A stretch of DNA of 24,773 nucleotides from Zhenhengia stercoravium. Lineage in GTDB: Bacteria; Bacillota; Clostridia; Lachnospirales; Cellulosilyticaceae. This document shows, piece by piece, positions 7,691-15,926 of the stretch. The notes below the pieces were generated by a model. It worked only from the letters and a program-made list of their open reading frames with translations, had not been told where the DNA came from and searched no databases. The stretch is taken from the NCBI GenBank assembly GCA_018883975.1, contig JAHLFD010000016.1, forward strand, positions 1-24,773, written 5' to 3'. The position numbers and the translations under genes were made by a program. The number at the start of each line of letters is the position of its first letter. The stretch's first letter is position 1.

Positions 7691-8092
7691 ATAAATATAT
7701 AGTAAAAAAATATAGTTTATGATATTATTCCTAATAATAAATAATGTTTAGTTATTTTTGTGAGAATAAATAATATAATTTTTGTATAATCAACCATAAA
7801 ATGTACGGCGTTTGCAAACATAAGTATTTATAAGAGAGAAACATTGATTGAGATAAATTCAAAAATATGATAGATTTAATTATAACTAAATCATGTACAT
7901 GTATACAATTATTTATTTTTAAATAAAAATTGTTATAAAATCAAAGAATAAGATTGAATAACCCGTAATGTTATGGTAATATGAAGAAGAAAAATAAAAA
8001 TCAATTATACGATATGAATTTTGATTTGATATAACTTGCAAAAATGATATCGATACTTGAAATGAAAAATAATAAAAAATGGAGGGGTTAAG
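7691..8092. other. 402-bp AT-rich leader region before oppA
   Basis: No gene is visible here. Base composition is strikingly AT-rich compared with the flanking genes. Visible elements are a GTTTGCAAAC palindrome (7810-7819), overlapping palindromes CATGTACATG (7892-7901) and TGTATACA (7900-7907), and an all-AT inverted repeat at 7906-7932 with one bulged base. A promoter lies at 7954-7982, and the 5' untranslated region is about 100 bases. Several extra TATAAT boxes (7774-7779, 7785-7790) lack a partner -35. The palindromes could be operators for a nutritional regulator of the opp operon; no CodY consensus could be matched convincingly. Confidence 0.5.
7954..7982 (+). promoter_or_regulatory. 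Likely promoter of the opp operon
   Basis: TTGAAT (7954-7959) and TAATAT (7977-7982) are 17 bases apart. This is the best-spaced pair in the gap and gives an untranslated leader of about 100 bases before the oppA ATG. Confidence 0.5.
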
Positions 8093-9850
8093 ATGAAAAA
8101 GTTTGCTAAGAAATTTTTAGTTTTATCCGTAGTATCTGGATTAGCTGCTTCTACTTTAGTAGGGTGTAGCCAAGAAAAACCAGCTACAGATAATGGCACA
8201 AGCCAAACAGCGGGAGAAAATACAGAAAAGAAAGAAGAAAGTACTAATACTCAAACAGAGTCAAAATACAAAACAGTAGTAGTTGCTTCACTTGAAATGA
8301 ATGGCGTATTCAGCCCATTCTTTGCTACAACAGGTTATGATATGGATATTGCAGATATGGTTCATGCATCACTTATTAAATCAGACCGTAATGCACAACC
8401 AGAATCAGGTTTAGCTGAGTATGCAATTGAAGAAGTAAAAAGTGAAGATGGTACAGTTTCTGAAACAATCTACACTTTCACACTTAAAGATGGTGTGACA
8501 TTCAGTGATGGTACACCTGTAACTGCTGATGATATTATTTTCTCATATAAAGTGTTAGCTGATCCAGCATACGATGGCCCATCTACACTTACTACATTAC
8601 CAGTAGTTGGTATGGAAGAATATAATAAAGGAGATGCTACAGAAATCAGTGGCATCGAAAAAGTAGATGAGAAAACTGTAAAAGTTACACTTAAAGGCAT
8701 TGATCCAGCAGCAATCTGGAAACTTGGTGGTATTGCAGTAGCTCCAAAAGCATACTACGGCGTAGATGATGCTGGTAAAGAATATGCTAAAGGGGATATG
8801 AGTGTTCCTAAATCAAGAAATGCTGCTCCAATGGGTGCGGGTGCTTATAAATTTGAGAGTTTTGAGAATAACGTAGTAACACTTAAAGCAAATGAAAGCT
8901 ATTACAAAGGTGCACCAGCTACACCAACTATTAAATTCCAAGTAACAGCAGAGACTAATAAACTTGAAGGTTTAAAACTTGGTGAGTTTGACATTTCAGA
9001 TCCATCTGCTTCACCAGATATGGTAGCAGATGTAGAAGCAGCTGGACTTGAATATGAATTAATTGAAAACCTTGGTTATGGTTACATTGGTATGAATGCA
9101 GAACGTATTCCAGACAAAAACGTTCGTAAAGGTTTAATGCACCTTATGAATCGTCGTCCTGCTGTAGAAACATATTATGGTGAACTTGCTACAGTTATTG
9201 AAAGACCAATGTCAACAGTATCATGGGCTTACCCACAAGATGCTACAGAATACTATGGCTTCGATCCAGCTAAAGCTTTAGAATACTTCAAAGCTGCTGG
9301 CTACGAGCAAGTAGATAAAAATGGTAAAGTAAGTCTTGAAAAAGATGGCGTACAACTTCGTATTGAAGTAGGTATCCCAGGTGGTGGTACTATGGACCAT
9401 CCAACTGCTCCAGTACTTACACAAATGAAAACTGAAATGGAAAAAATAGGTGCTGTACTTGAAATCGCAGATACAGACGGGACAGTATTCTTTGATAGAC
9501 TTAACACAAGTGATTGGGATATGTGGGTAGCAGCTTGGGGAGCATCAGTTGATCCTGATATGTACCAAGTATATCATTCAACAGGTCCATCAAACCATTA
9601 CAAAATTAATACACCAGAACTTGATCAGCTTATTGTAGATGCACGTCAAACCAATGATATAGAAGTAAGAAAAGATTGCTATAGCAAAGCGCTTGATATC
9701 ATTATGGATGAAGCAGTAGAAATGCCAGTTTACCAAAGAAAAAATATGTATGTATTCAACCAAGAAATCGTAGATATGGAATCTCTTCCAGAGAACATGA
9801 CTCCATACTACACATATTTTGCTGAAGTTGAGACATTCAGACTTAAATAA
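8093..9850 (+). CDS. oppA: Oligopeptide ABC transporter substrate-binding lipoprotein
   Basis: This 585-residue extracellular binding protein (SBP family 5, OppA/DppA type) delivers peptides to the OppBC permease. A lipoprotein signal peptide ends in LVGC, with Cys25 as the lipidation site. A Ser/Thr/Glu-rich linker (about 26-60) tethers the globular part to the membrane. The mature domain has the family pattern, including FTLKDGVTFSDGTPVTADDI near residue 130 and the ending DEAVEMPVYQRKN. GGAGG precedes the ATG. It is the first gene of the operon and is followed by a hairpin without a U-tract, which probably protects this part of the message and leaves oppA more abundant than the membrane genes. 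The ligand is inferred from the family and from the complete oppBCDF set that follows; dipeptides or other solutes are possible. Confidence 0.93.
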   Translation: MKKFAKKFLVLSVVSGLAASTLVGCSQEKPATDNGTSQTAGENTEKKEESTNTQTESKYKTVVVASLEMNGVFSPFFATTGYDMDIADMVHASLIKSDRNAQPESGLAEYAIEEVKSEDGTVSETIYTFTLKDGVTFSDGTPVTADDIIFSYKVLADPAYDGPSTLTTLPVVGMEEYNKGDATEISGIEKVDEKTVKVTLKGIDPAAIWKLGGIAVAPKAYYGVDDAGKEYAKGDMSVPKSRNAAPMGAGAYKFESFENNVVTLKANESYYKGAPATPTIKFQVTAETNKLEGLKLGEFDISDPSASPDMVADVEAAGLEYELIENLGYGYIGMNAERIPDKNVRKGLMHLMNRRPAVETYYGELATVIERPMSTVSWAYPQDATEYYGFDPAKALEYFKAAGYEQVDKNGKVSLEKDGVQLRIEVGIPGGGTMDHPTAPVLTQMKTEMEKIGAVLEIADTDGTVFFDRLNTSDWDMWVAAWGASVDPDMYQVYHSTGPSNHYKINTPELDQLIVDARQTNDIEVRKDCYSKALDIIMDEAVEMPVYQRKNMYVFNQEIVDMESLPENMTPYYTYFAEVETFRLK

Positions 9851-9866
9851 TCGTAGGGCATGAAAC

Positions 9867-9897
9867 TAATCACCAACTCCCTAGGGGTTGGTGATTA
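9867..9897 (+). promoter_or_regulatory. Intercistronic mRNA hairpin between oppA and oppB
   Basis: TAATCACCAAC pairs with GTTGGTGATTA, and the inner TCC/GGG extends the stem to 14 bp around a 3-base loop. No T-run follows, so it is not a typical intrinsic terminator. It lies 17 bases after oppA in a 167-base gap, the usual place for a 3'-end stabilising hairpin or partial terminator. In the rest of the gap I see nothing beyond the oppB ribosome binding site. Confidence 0.7.
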
Positions 9898-10017
9898 ATA
9901 TCAGCCTATAATAAATGTTATGTAAATAATGCAAAGAAATCCAATTATTGTAAGTTGATATTAATCAGAAAGAAAGCGCATTGTTTAAGCACTAAACTAG
10001 AAAAGGAGTGAATATAA

Positions 10018-10986
10018 ATGAGACAATATATTATTCGAAGATTATTTATTTCTGTCTTTATATTATTGGGTGTATCGGCTATCGTTTATGGTTTACTACG
10101 TACTGCGCCAGCAGATTATGTAAGTACTATAACAAACGGAATTCCAGATGCAACACCGGAGATGAAAGCAAAATTAACTGAACTCTATGGCCTTGATAAA
10201 GGGGTAGTAGAAGGTTATGTGGATTGGTTAAGTTCAGCCTTAAAAGGTGATTTAGGCCAATCTTTCATTTATAACAAACCAGCACAAGATGTTATTAAAG
10301 ATAAGATGTGGGTATCCTTCTGGATGGCACTTCCATCCTTTATCCTACAGCTTTTAATTGCGATTCCACTAGGAATTATTTCAGCAACAAAACAGTACTC
10401 TATTACAGATTATACAGTTACAACAATTGCTTTAATTGGGATTTCTCTTCCAAGTTTCTTCTTCGCAGCAGTACTGCAAAGGGCGCTCTCAATGGGCCTT
10501 GGATGGTTTCCTCTTCAAGGGATGGTTACAGCTCGTGAAGATTATGTAGGTTTTGCACATATTATGGATATGGCATGGCACTTTGTTCTGCCTATCACAG
10601 TACTTACTGTATTAAGTATTGGAGGACTTATGCGTTATAGCCGTACCAATATGCTTGAAGTTTTAAATGCAGATTACATACGTACAGCAAGAGCTAAAGG
10701 ACTTAGCGAACATAAAGTTATTTACAAACATGCTTTTAGAAATACACTTATTCCAATTGTAACAATGGTTGGGGGGATGATTCCTGGGCTTTTCTCAGGG
10801 GCTATGATTACAGAAGGAATCTTCTCTATTGAAGGTCTTGGATATATAGGGCTTAAAGCACTTAGATCAGGGGATATTCCATTTATGATGGCCTTTACTA
10901 TGTTCCTTGCCATTCTTACATTATTAGGAACACTATTATCAGATATTCTCTATGCGGTGGTAGACCCTCGCGTACGACTTAAATAG
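10018..10986 (+). CDS. oppB: Oligopeptide ABC transporter permease OppB
   Basis: This 322-residue inner-membrane permease is of the binding-protein-dependent transport family. It starts with the OppB/DppB signature (short cytoplasmic MRQYIIRR followed by TM1), then a large extracellular loop with LYGLDKGVVEGYVDWL and GDLGQSF. Five further membrane segments follow. The cytoplasmic EAA loop that docks on the ATPases reads DYIRTARAKGLSEHKVIYKH near residue 220-240. AAAAGGAG lies before the ATG. It pairs with OppC to form the channel. Confidence 0.95.
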   Translation: MRQYIIRRLFISVFILLGVSAIVYGLLRTAPADYVSTITNGIPDATPEMKAKLTELYGLDKGVVEGYVDWLSSALKGDLGQSFIYNKPAQDVIKDKMWVSFWMALPSFILQLLIAIPLGIISATKQYSITDYTVTTIALIGISLPSFFFAAVLQRALSMGLGWFPLQGMVTAREDYVGFAHIMDMAWHFVLPITVLTVLSIGGLMRYSRTNMLEVLNADYIRTARAKGLSEHKVIYKHAFRNTLIPIVTMVGGMIPGLFSGAMITEGIFSIEGLGYIGLKALRSGDIPFMMAFTMFLAILTLLGTLLSDILYAVVDPRVRLK

Positions 10987-11000
10987 AAGGGAGTAATGAA

Positions 11001-12002
11001 ATGGCTGAAGAAAAAGTATTACAAACAAATAATCAACCAGGGGAAGTTGCAAACTTAGAGAAAATCGTTACTCCAGGTCAGCTTGTTATGAAACGTTTCT
11101 TACGTAATAAGCTTGCTATTGCGGGAGTAGTCATTCTTGTATGTATGTTCCTGTTCTCTTTCTTAGGACCTCTTTTTACAAGTTATGGTGAATATACTAT
11201 TTTCTTTGTAAAAGATGGTGTAGAATTTAGTTCAGATGATCACAAGGGTATGAATCCACAAGAAAGTGGTGTAAAAATTAATGGGAAAGCAAAACCATCA
11301 AAAGCACACTTACTTGGAACAGATAAAGATGGTCGTGATATTTTAGTCCGTCTTATGTATGGTGGGCGTATCTCTTTATTAATTGGTTTTGTAGTAGTAG
11401 GTCTTGAAATTGTAGTTGGTGTTATTATGGGTGGTATAGCAGGTTACTATGGAGGTGTGATTGACAACCTCATTATGCGTTTGGTAGATATATTCTACTG
11501 TATACCAACACTTCCAATTATGTTAATTGTAAGTTCTATTATGGTAGCATATGGCGTACCACAAGAATATAAGATTTATATATTGATGCTTATTATGGGT
11601 ATCTTAGGTTGGGCAAGTGTAGCACGTCTTGTACGTGGTCAAATTCTGAGCCTTCGCGAACAAGAATTTATGGTAGCGACAGAAGCCATTGGGCTTCATC
11701 CTGCTAAGCGTATTATGAAACACCTTATACCAAATGTTATGCCACAACTTATTGTTATTGCAACAATGGGAATGGGAGGTGTTATTTTAGCAGAAGCATC
11801 TTATAGTTATCTTGGTATAGGGGTACCATTCCCACTTGCATCTTGGGGAAATATGGTTAATACGGTAACAGACCCTATTATTATGAGAGAGTATATGAAT
11901 ATTTGGCTCCCACCAGGGTTCTGTATTTTATTAACAGTACTAGGATTCAACTTTGTTGGCGATGGTCTTCGTGATGCCTTCGACCCTAAAATGAAAAGGT
12001 AG
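11001..12002 (+). CDS. oppC: Oligopeptide ABC transporter permease OppC
   Basis: This is a 333-residue permease partner of OppB. It has a hydrophilic N-terminal stretch of about 30 residues and then TM1 (LAIAGVVILVCMFLFSFLG). An extracellular segment ends in the family motif HLLGTDKDGRDILVRLMYGGR. Five membrane helices follow. The EAA coupling loop is EFMVATEAIGLHPAKRIMKH near residue 220-240. AAGGGAG is 15 bases after the oppB stop, and the stop codon lies 8 bases before the oppD ATG. Roughly 40 residues between TM1 and the GTDKDGRD motif (around VKDGVEFSSDD) form a somewhat extended external loop. Confidence 0.95.
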   Translation: MAEEKVLQTNNQPGEVANLEKIVTPGQLVMKRFLRNKLAIAGVVILVCMFLFSFLGPLFTSYGEYTIFFVKDGVEFSSDDHKGMNPQESGVKINGKAKPSKAHLLGTDKDGRDILVRLMYGGRISLLIGFVVVGLEIVVGVIMGGIAGYYGGVIDNLIMRLVDIFYCIPTLPIMLIVSSIMVAYGVPQEYKIYILMLIMGILGWASVARLVRGQILSLREQEFMVATEAIGLHPAKRIMKHLIPNVMPQLIVIATMGMGGVILAEASYSYLGIGVPFPLASWGNMVNTVTDPIIMREYMNIWLPPGFCILLTVLGFNFVGDGLRDAFDPKMKR

Positions 12003-12010
12003 GTGATAAC

Positions 12011-13177
12011 ATGAGCGGTATGACAGCAGAAATGAAAAAAATTAAAAAAGCTGAACAAAAAGAAGCTAAGCTTCGTATGAAGCAAATTTCTAAAGAAAAT
12101 AATAAAATCATTAAGAAGTTTGAGAAAGAGAAGAAACGCAAAAAGGTTGATCCTTCTGAGTATCAAACAACTATGAAAAATCCAGACAACATTATTGAAA
12201 TTGATAATTTACATACTTATTTCTTTACAGATATGGGGACAGTTAAATCTGTAAATGGTGTATCTATTGAAGTACCAAAAGGAAAAACAGTTGCATTAGT
12301 AGGAGAATCTGGATGTGGTAAGTCTGTTACGAGTCTTTCTGTTATGAAGCTTGTACAAGGACCTACAGGTCAAATTGTAGATGGAGCTATTCGCTATAAC
12401 CGTAAAGGTGGTGCAGTAGATATTGTTAAGACTCCAATTAGCGAAATGCAACATATTCGTGGTAATGAAATTGCGATGATTTTCCAAGAGCCTATGACAA
12501 GTCTTAATCCAATTTTTACAATTGGGTATCAAATTGATGAAACCATTAAACTTCATAGACCTGATATGAAAGATGAAGATATTAAAAAGCAAACTATTGA
12601 AATGCTTAAATTAGTAGGGATTGCCCGTGCAGAGGGGATTTATGACTGTTATCCACATGAACTTTCAGGTGGTATGCGTCAACGTGTTATGATTGCTATG
12701 TCGCTTTCTTGTGACCCTCAGTTTATTATTGCAGATGAACCTACAACTGCACTTGATGTAACTATTCAAGCACAGATTTTAGACTTACTTCGTGATATTA
12801 AGCAAAAAATAGATGCAAGTATTCTTCTTATTACACATGACCTTGGTGTAGTAGCAGAAATGGCAGACTATGTTGTAGTTATGTATGCTGGTAAGATTGT
12901 AGAACAAGGAACAGCGCATGAAGTATTCCTTAATCCAAAACATCCTTATACAATGGGGCTTATTAAGAGTAAGCCAGCAGTAGGTAAAGTAGTAGATCGT
13001 CTTTACTCTATACCAGGATCTGTACCAAACCCTGTAAGTATGCCAAATTACTGCTTCTTTAAAGATCGCTGTGATAAATGCGTTGCAAAATGTAATGGAG
13101 ATATTCCAGAGCTTAGATACATATCAGATGATCATAAAGTGGCTTGTCATCTTTATGATAGCAAAGGAGGGAAATAA
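12011..13177 (+). CDS. oppD: Oligopeptide ABC transporter ATPase OppD with basic N-terminal extension
   Basis: This 388-residue ABC ATPase drives peptide import. Its motifs are Walker A GESGCGKS (near 98-105), Q-loop IFQEPMTSLNP, signature LSGGMRQRV, Walker B FIIADEPTTALD and the switch His in LLITHDLG. The C-terminal region carries spaced Cys residues (CFFKDRCDKCVAKC), as in Opp/Dpp ATPases whose C-terminal domain can bind a 4Fe-4S cluster. The first 50 or so residues precede the normal ABC start and are a Lys/Glu-rich, helix-prone stretch with no resemblance to the ABC fold. The internal Met codons lack ribosome binding sites, whereas an AGGTG-type site overlapping the oppC stop precedes the chosen ATG, so the extension appears genuine. 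Confidence 0.94.
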   Translation: MSGMTAEMKKIKKAEQKEAKLRMKQISKENNKIIKKFEKEKKRKKVDPSEYQTTMKNPDNIIEIDNLHTYFFTDMGTVKSVNGVSIEVPKGKTVALVGESGCGKSVTSLSVMKLVQGPTGQIVDGAIRYNRKGGAVDIVKTPISEMQHIRGNEIAMIFQEPMTSLNPIFTIGYQIDETIKLHRPDMKDEDIKKQTIEMLKLVGIARAEGIYDCYPHELSGGMRQRVMIAMSLSCDPQFIIADEPTTALDVTIQAQILDLLRDIKQKIDASILLITHDLGVVAEMADYVVVMYAGKIVEQGTAHEVFLNPKHPYTMGLIKSKPAVGKVVDRLYSIPGSVPNPVSMPNYCFFKDRCDKCVAKCNGDIPELRYISDDHKVACHLYDSKGGK

Positions 13178-14152
13178 ATGTCAGAGAATATTTTAGAAGT
13201 TAAAGAGCTGAAAAAATATTTCCCTATTAAAGCAGGGGTTATCCAACGTGTAGTAGGGCATGTTAAAGCTGTAGATGGTATTTCTTTCAATATCAAGAAA
13301 GGTTCTACTTTTGGGCTTGTAGGGGAATCAGGTTGTGGTAAAACAACAGTTGGTCGTACACTTCTTCGTCTTCAAGAAAGTTCAGGTGGAAGTGTTATGT
13401 TTGATGATAAAGATGTTTTCAAGCTTTCTAACAAACAATTACGTGCTATTCGCCCAGATATGCAGCTTATTTTCCAAGATCCATACAGCTCCCTTAGTCC
13501 AAGAATGCCAGTTGGTGAAATTATTGGGGAAGGTGTGCGTGAGCATAATATTGTACCTAAAGAAGAATATAGAAGCTATATTATGAGTGTTATGGAAAAA
13601 TGTGGTCTTCAACCTCATCATATTGATCGTTATCCACATGAATTCTCAGGTGGACAAAGACAACGTATTTGTATTGCACGTGCTATAGCACTTAAACCAA
13701 AAGTAATTGTATGTGACGAGCCAGTATCTGCGCTTGACGTATCTATTCAGGCTCAAATTATTAACTTACTTAAAGACCTTCAAGAAGAATTTGGATACAG
13801 CTACTTATTTATCTCCCATGACTTAAGTGTTGTTGAACATATTTCAGATGAAGTAGGGGTTATGTACCTTGGAAGTTTAGTAGAAAAAGCACCTAAAGAG
13901 GAGCTTTTCAAAAATCCTAAACATCCTTATACAAAAGCACTTTTCAGTGCTATTCCAGTGCCAGATCCAACAGTAAAAATGAATCGTATTATCCTAGAAG
14001 GAGATATTCCTTCACCTGCAAATCCTCCATCAGGGTGTAAATTCCATACAAGATGTCAGCATTGCATGGAAATTTGTAAGACAGTGGCACCAGAGTATAG
14101 AGATTATGGCAATGAACATTTTGTAGCATGCCACTTATATGACAATGAATAA
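13178..14152 (+). CDS. oppF: Oligopeptide ABC transporter ATPase OppF
   Basis: This 324-residue ABC ATPase is the partner of OppD. It has Walker A GESGCGKTT, Q-loop IFQDPYSSLSP, signature FSGGQRQRI, Walker B VIVCDEPVSALD and switch His LFISHDLS. The start of the protein (ILEVKELKKYFPIKAG) is standard for OppF. C-terminal Cys residues (GCKFHTRC, HCMEIC) again match the Opp/Dpp C-terminal domain. The ATG follows the oppD stop codon directly, with AAAGGAGGG inside the end of oppD, so the two are translationally coupled. The 3' end overlaps the start of the small membrane protein that follows. Confidence 0.96.
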   Translation: MSENILEVKELKKYFPIKAGVIQRVVGHVKAVDGISFNIKKGSTFGLVGESGCGKTTVGRTLLRLQESSGGSVMFDDKDVFKLSNKQLRAIRPDMQLIFQDPYSSLSPRMPVGEIIGEGVREHNIVPKEEYRSYIMSVMEKCGLQPHHIDRYPHEFSGGQRQRICIARAIALKPKVIVCDEPVSALDVSIQAQIINLLKDLQEEFGYSYLFISHDLSVVEHISDEVGVMYLGSLVEKAPKEELFKNPKHPYTKALFSAIPVPDPTVKMNRIILEGDIPSPANPPSGCKFHTRCQHCMEICKTVAPEYRDYGNEHFVACHLYDNE

Positions 14153-14420
14153 GGTAAAAGAAGAATTTAAAGATGATGGAAGAACAGTAGCAAATATGGA
14201 TATACCAGGTATGCCATGGTATGCAGGTCCTAATGACCGGCTAGGCGATAGACCTAAGGCAAAACGTAACTCTCTTGTAGAAGAGCGTATTGTACTCACT
14301 AAGGGAGAGAAACGTGCTATTTATCAAGGGGTTATAGCTGCCATATTGCCATTAGTCCTTGCATTTGCGATAGGTTATTTCTTTATTTTCCTATTTTTAG
14401 ACAAAGTATGGCTATCTTAA
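14145..14420 (+). CDS. Small opp-operon membrane protein (uncharacterised)
   Basis: This is a 91-residue protein with a hydrophilic N-terminal half (FKDDGRTVANMDIPGMPWY near 8-26, then a basic stretch) and one strongly hydrophobic segment at about 62-85 near the C terminus. I recall similar short proteins with an FKDDGR...GMPWY start at the ends of clostridial peptide-transporter operons, but not a proven function. The ATG overlaps the end of oppF by 8 bases and has no clear ribosome binding site, so translation is probably coupled to oppF; a second in-frame ATG lies 6 bases upstream. A terminator follows, making this the last gene of the opp unit. It may be an accessory or stability factor of the transporter, with a cytoplasmic tail able to touch OppD/OppF. 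That role is inferred from position alone. Confidence 0.72.
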   Translation: MNKVKEEFKDDGRTVANMDIPGMPWYAGPNDRLGDRPKAKRNSLVEERIVLTKGEKRAIYQGVIAAILPLVLAFAIGYFFIFLFLDKVWLS

Positions 14421-14426
14421 ATAGAG

Positions 14427-14458
14427 GCGTGTAAGATATAAAATCTTACACGCTTTTA
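14427..14458 (+). terminator. Terminator of the opp operon
   Basis: GCGTGTAAGAT and ATCTTACACGC form an 11-bp stem around a 5-base loop, followed by TTTTAT. It starts 6 bases after the stop codon of the small membrane protein. Confidence 0.9.
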
Positions 14459-14471
14459 TAATGCACGACTA

Positions 14472-14500
14472 TTGAAATATAATGGATTTTTTTGTATACT
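14472..14500 (+). promoter_or_regulatory. Promoter of the MATE-YitT unit
   Basis: TTGAAA (14472-14477) and TATACT (14495-14500) are separated by exactly 17 bases. The TTG of the -35 box is in frame with the exporter gene and could be mistaken for a start codon, but the promoter geometry and the lack of a ribosome binding site argue against that. Confidence 0.72.
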
Positions 14501-14546
14501 ACCTAAAGATTTAAAAAAGGTTTACAGAAAGTATGAGGGATATTAT

Positions 14547-15914
14547 ATGCTTGTTACAAGAGATAAACAGTTTTATAAATTATTATTAAGCATTGCGCTT
14601 CCTATTGCTATGCAAAACTTAATTACTTTTGCAGTAAGTATGGTAGACACTTTAATGCTTGGAACACTAGGTGAAGTAGAGTTATCAGCAGCATCTATTA
14701 GTAATAACCTTTTCTTTGTCTTTATGATTTTAAACTTTGGGCTTGCAGGAGGCTCTAATATTCTTATTTCTCAATATTGGGGAAAGAATGATGTAAAGGC
14801 TATTCATAAGGTGCTTGCTATGATGTATAAAGTGTGTGTAGCTTTATCTATTGTTTTTACGGCTATAGCACTGTTTGCACCTCGCCTATTTATTAGTATT
14901 TTTACACCAGATATGGCAGTTGTGGACGCTGGAGAAAAATACTTACGCATTGTAGGGTTAGGATACTTTTTCTATGCTATTACAAATTGCAGTATTATGA
15001 TGCTTCGTTCAGTGAAGACAGTTAAAATCTCTATGGTAGTCTATTCCATTTCTCTACTTGTTAATGCATTCTTTAACTGGATCCTTATTTTTGGTAATTT
15101 AGGTGCACCACGTTTAGGGATAGAAGGTGCGGCAATTGCTACGGTTTTAGCGCGTTTCGTAGAATTTGCAATTGTGATGTGTTTTATGGCATTTTTTGAG
15201 AAAAAAATCAAGTTTAGATTAAGCTACTTTAAAATAAAAGATGCGCTAATGAAAAAGGACTACATTAAAACTTGCACACCAGTTGTATTTAATGAATTTC
15301 TTTGGGCTATGGGATCTTCTATGGTAGCTGTTATTGTAGGCAGACTAGGAACAGAAGTTGTAGCAGCTAATAGTATTAGTAATGTAGTTAATCAATTTGT
15401 AACGGTCTTTATTTTTGGTTTATCAAGTGCAGCAGCTGTTATGATTGGTAATAGTATTGGAGAAGGGAACTATAAGAAGACTAAAGAATACGCAGCAACT
15501 ATTGCAATTTGTGTAGCTTGTTTAGCTGTTTTTGCAGGACTTCTTACTTTTACACTTAGACCTTTCATTGTACAGTTTTATAATGTATCAGATTTAACTA
15601 AGTCTATTGCTATGGATATTATGGCTGTTAACTCTGTGATTGTATTCTTCCAGGCCATGGCGAACACAACTAATATTGGTATTTTACGTGGTGGCGGAGA
15701 TGTGAAGTTTGTACTGGTTAATGATGTCATTTTTATGTGGCTTGTAGCTATTCCGTTAGGGTTTATTGCTGCCTTTGTATGGGGCTGGCCAGTTATTGCT
15801 GTATTTTGTGTTATAAGAGTAGATGAAATATTAAAGGTTATTTGTAGTACAAGACGTATTGTAAGTTGGAAATGGATTACCAATGTTACAAGAGACGAAG
15901 AATATGCAGCTTAA
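14547..15914 (+). CDS. MATE-family multidrug/organic-cation efflux protein
   Basis: This 455-residue membrane protein has twelve hydrophobic segments in two MATE (NorM/DinF-like) halves. The N-terminal half opens with FYKLLLSIALPIAMQNLI and continues with SMVDTLMLGTLGEVELSAAS, a typical MATE helix 1-2 pattern. The second half begins with the equivalent CTPVVFNEFLWAMGSSM and RLGTEVVAANSISN. The family exports drugs, dyes or metabolites in exchange for Na+ or H+; the substrate is unknown. The start is the ATG preceded by a TGAGGGA site, giving a normal-length N terminus; upstream in-frame codons belong to the promoter and leader. The YitT-family gene follows 12 bases later and is probably cotranscribed. 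Confidence 0.9.
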   Translation: MLVTRDKQFYKLLLSIALPIAMQNLITFAVSMVDTLMLGTLGEVELSAASISNNLFFVFMILNFGLAGGSNILISQYWGKNDVKAIHKVLAMMYKVCVALSIVFTAIALFAPRLFISIFTPDMAVVDAGEKYLRIVGLGYFFYAITNCSIMMLRSVKTVKISMVVYSISLLVNAFFNWILIFGNLGAPRLGIEGAAIATVLARFVEFAIVMCFMAFFEKKIKFRLSYFKIKDALMKKDYIKTCTPVVFNEFLWAMGSSMVAVIVGRLGTEVVAANSISNVVNQFVTVFIFGLSSAAAVMIGNSIGEGNYKKTKEYAATIAICVACLAVFAGLLTFTLRPFIVQFYNVSDLTKSIAMDIMAVNSVIVFFQAMANTTNIGILRGGGDVKFVLVNDVIFMWLVAIPLGFIAAFVWGWPVIAVFCVIRVDEILKVICSTRRIVSWKWITNVTRDEEYAA

Positions 15915-15926
15915 AGAGGAGACAGT

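Noticed and set aside
11807..12166. A 119-residue minus-strand frame across the oppC-oppD junction
   Set aside because: Its Phe/Leu/Ile richness is the complement of the Lys-rich OppD extension; no ribosome binding site or promoter was seen.
14472..14546. A longer MATE exporter starting at an in-frame TTG, 25 codons upstream
   Set aside because: That TTG is part of a TTGAAA-17-TATACT promoter and has no ribosome binding site, while the ATG at 14547 has one and gives a normal N terminus.
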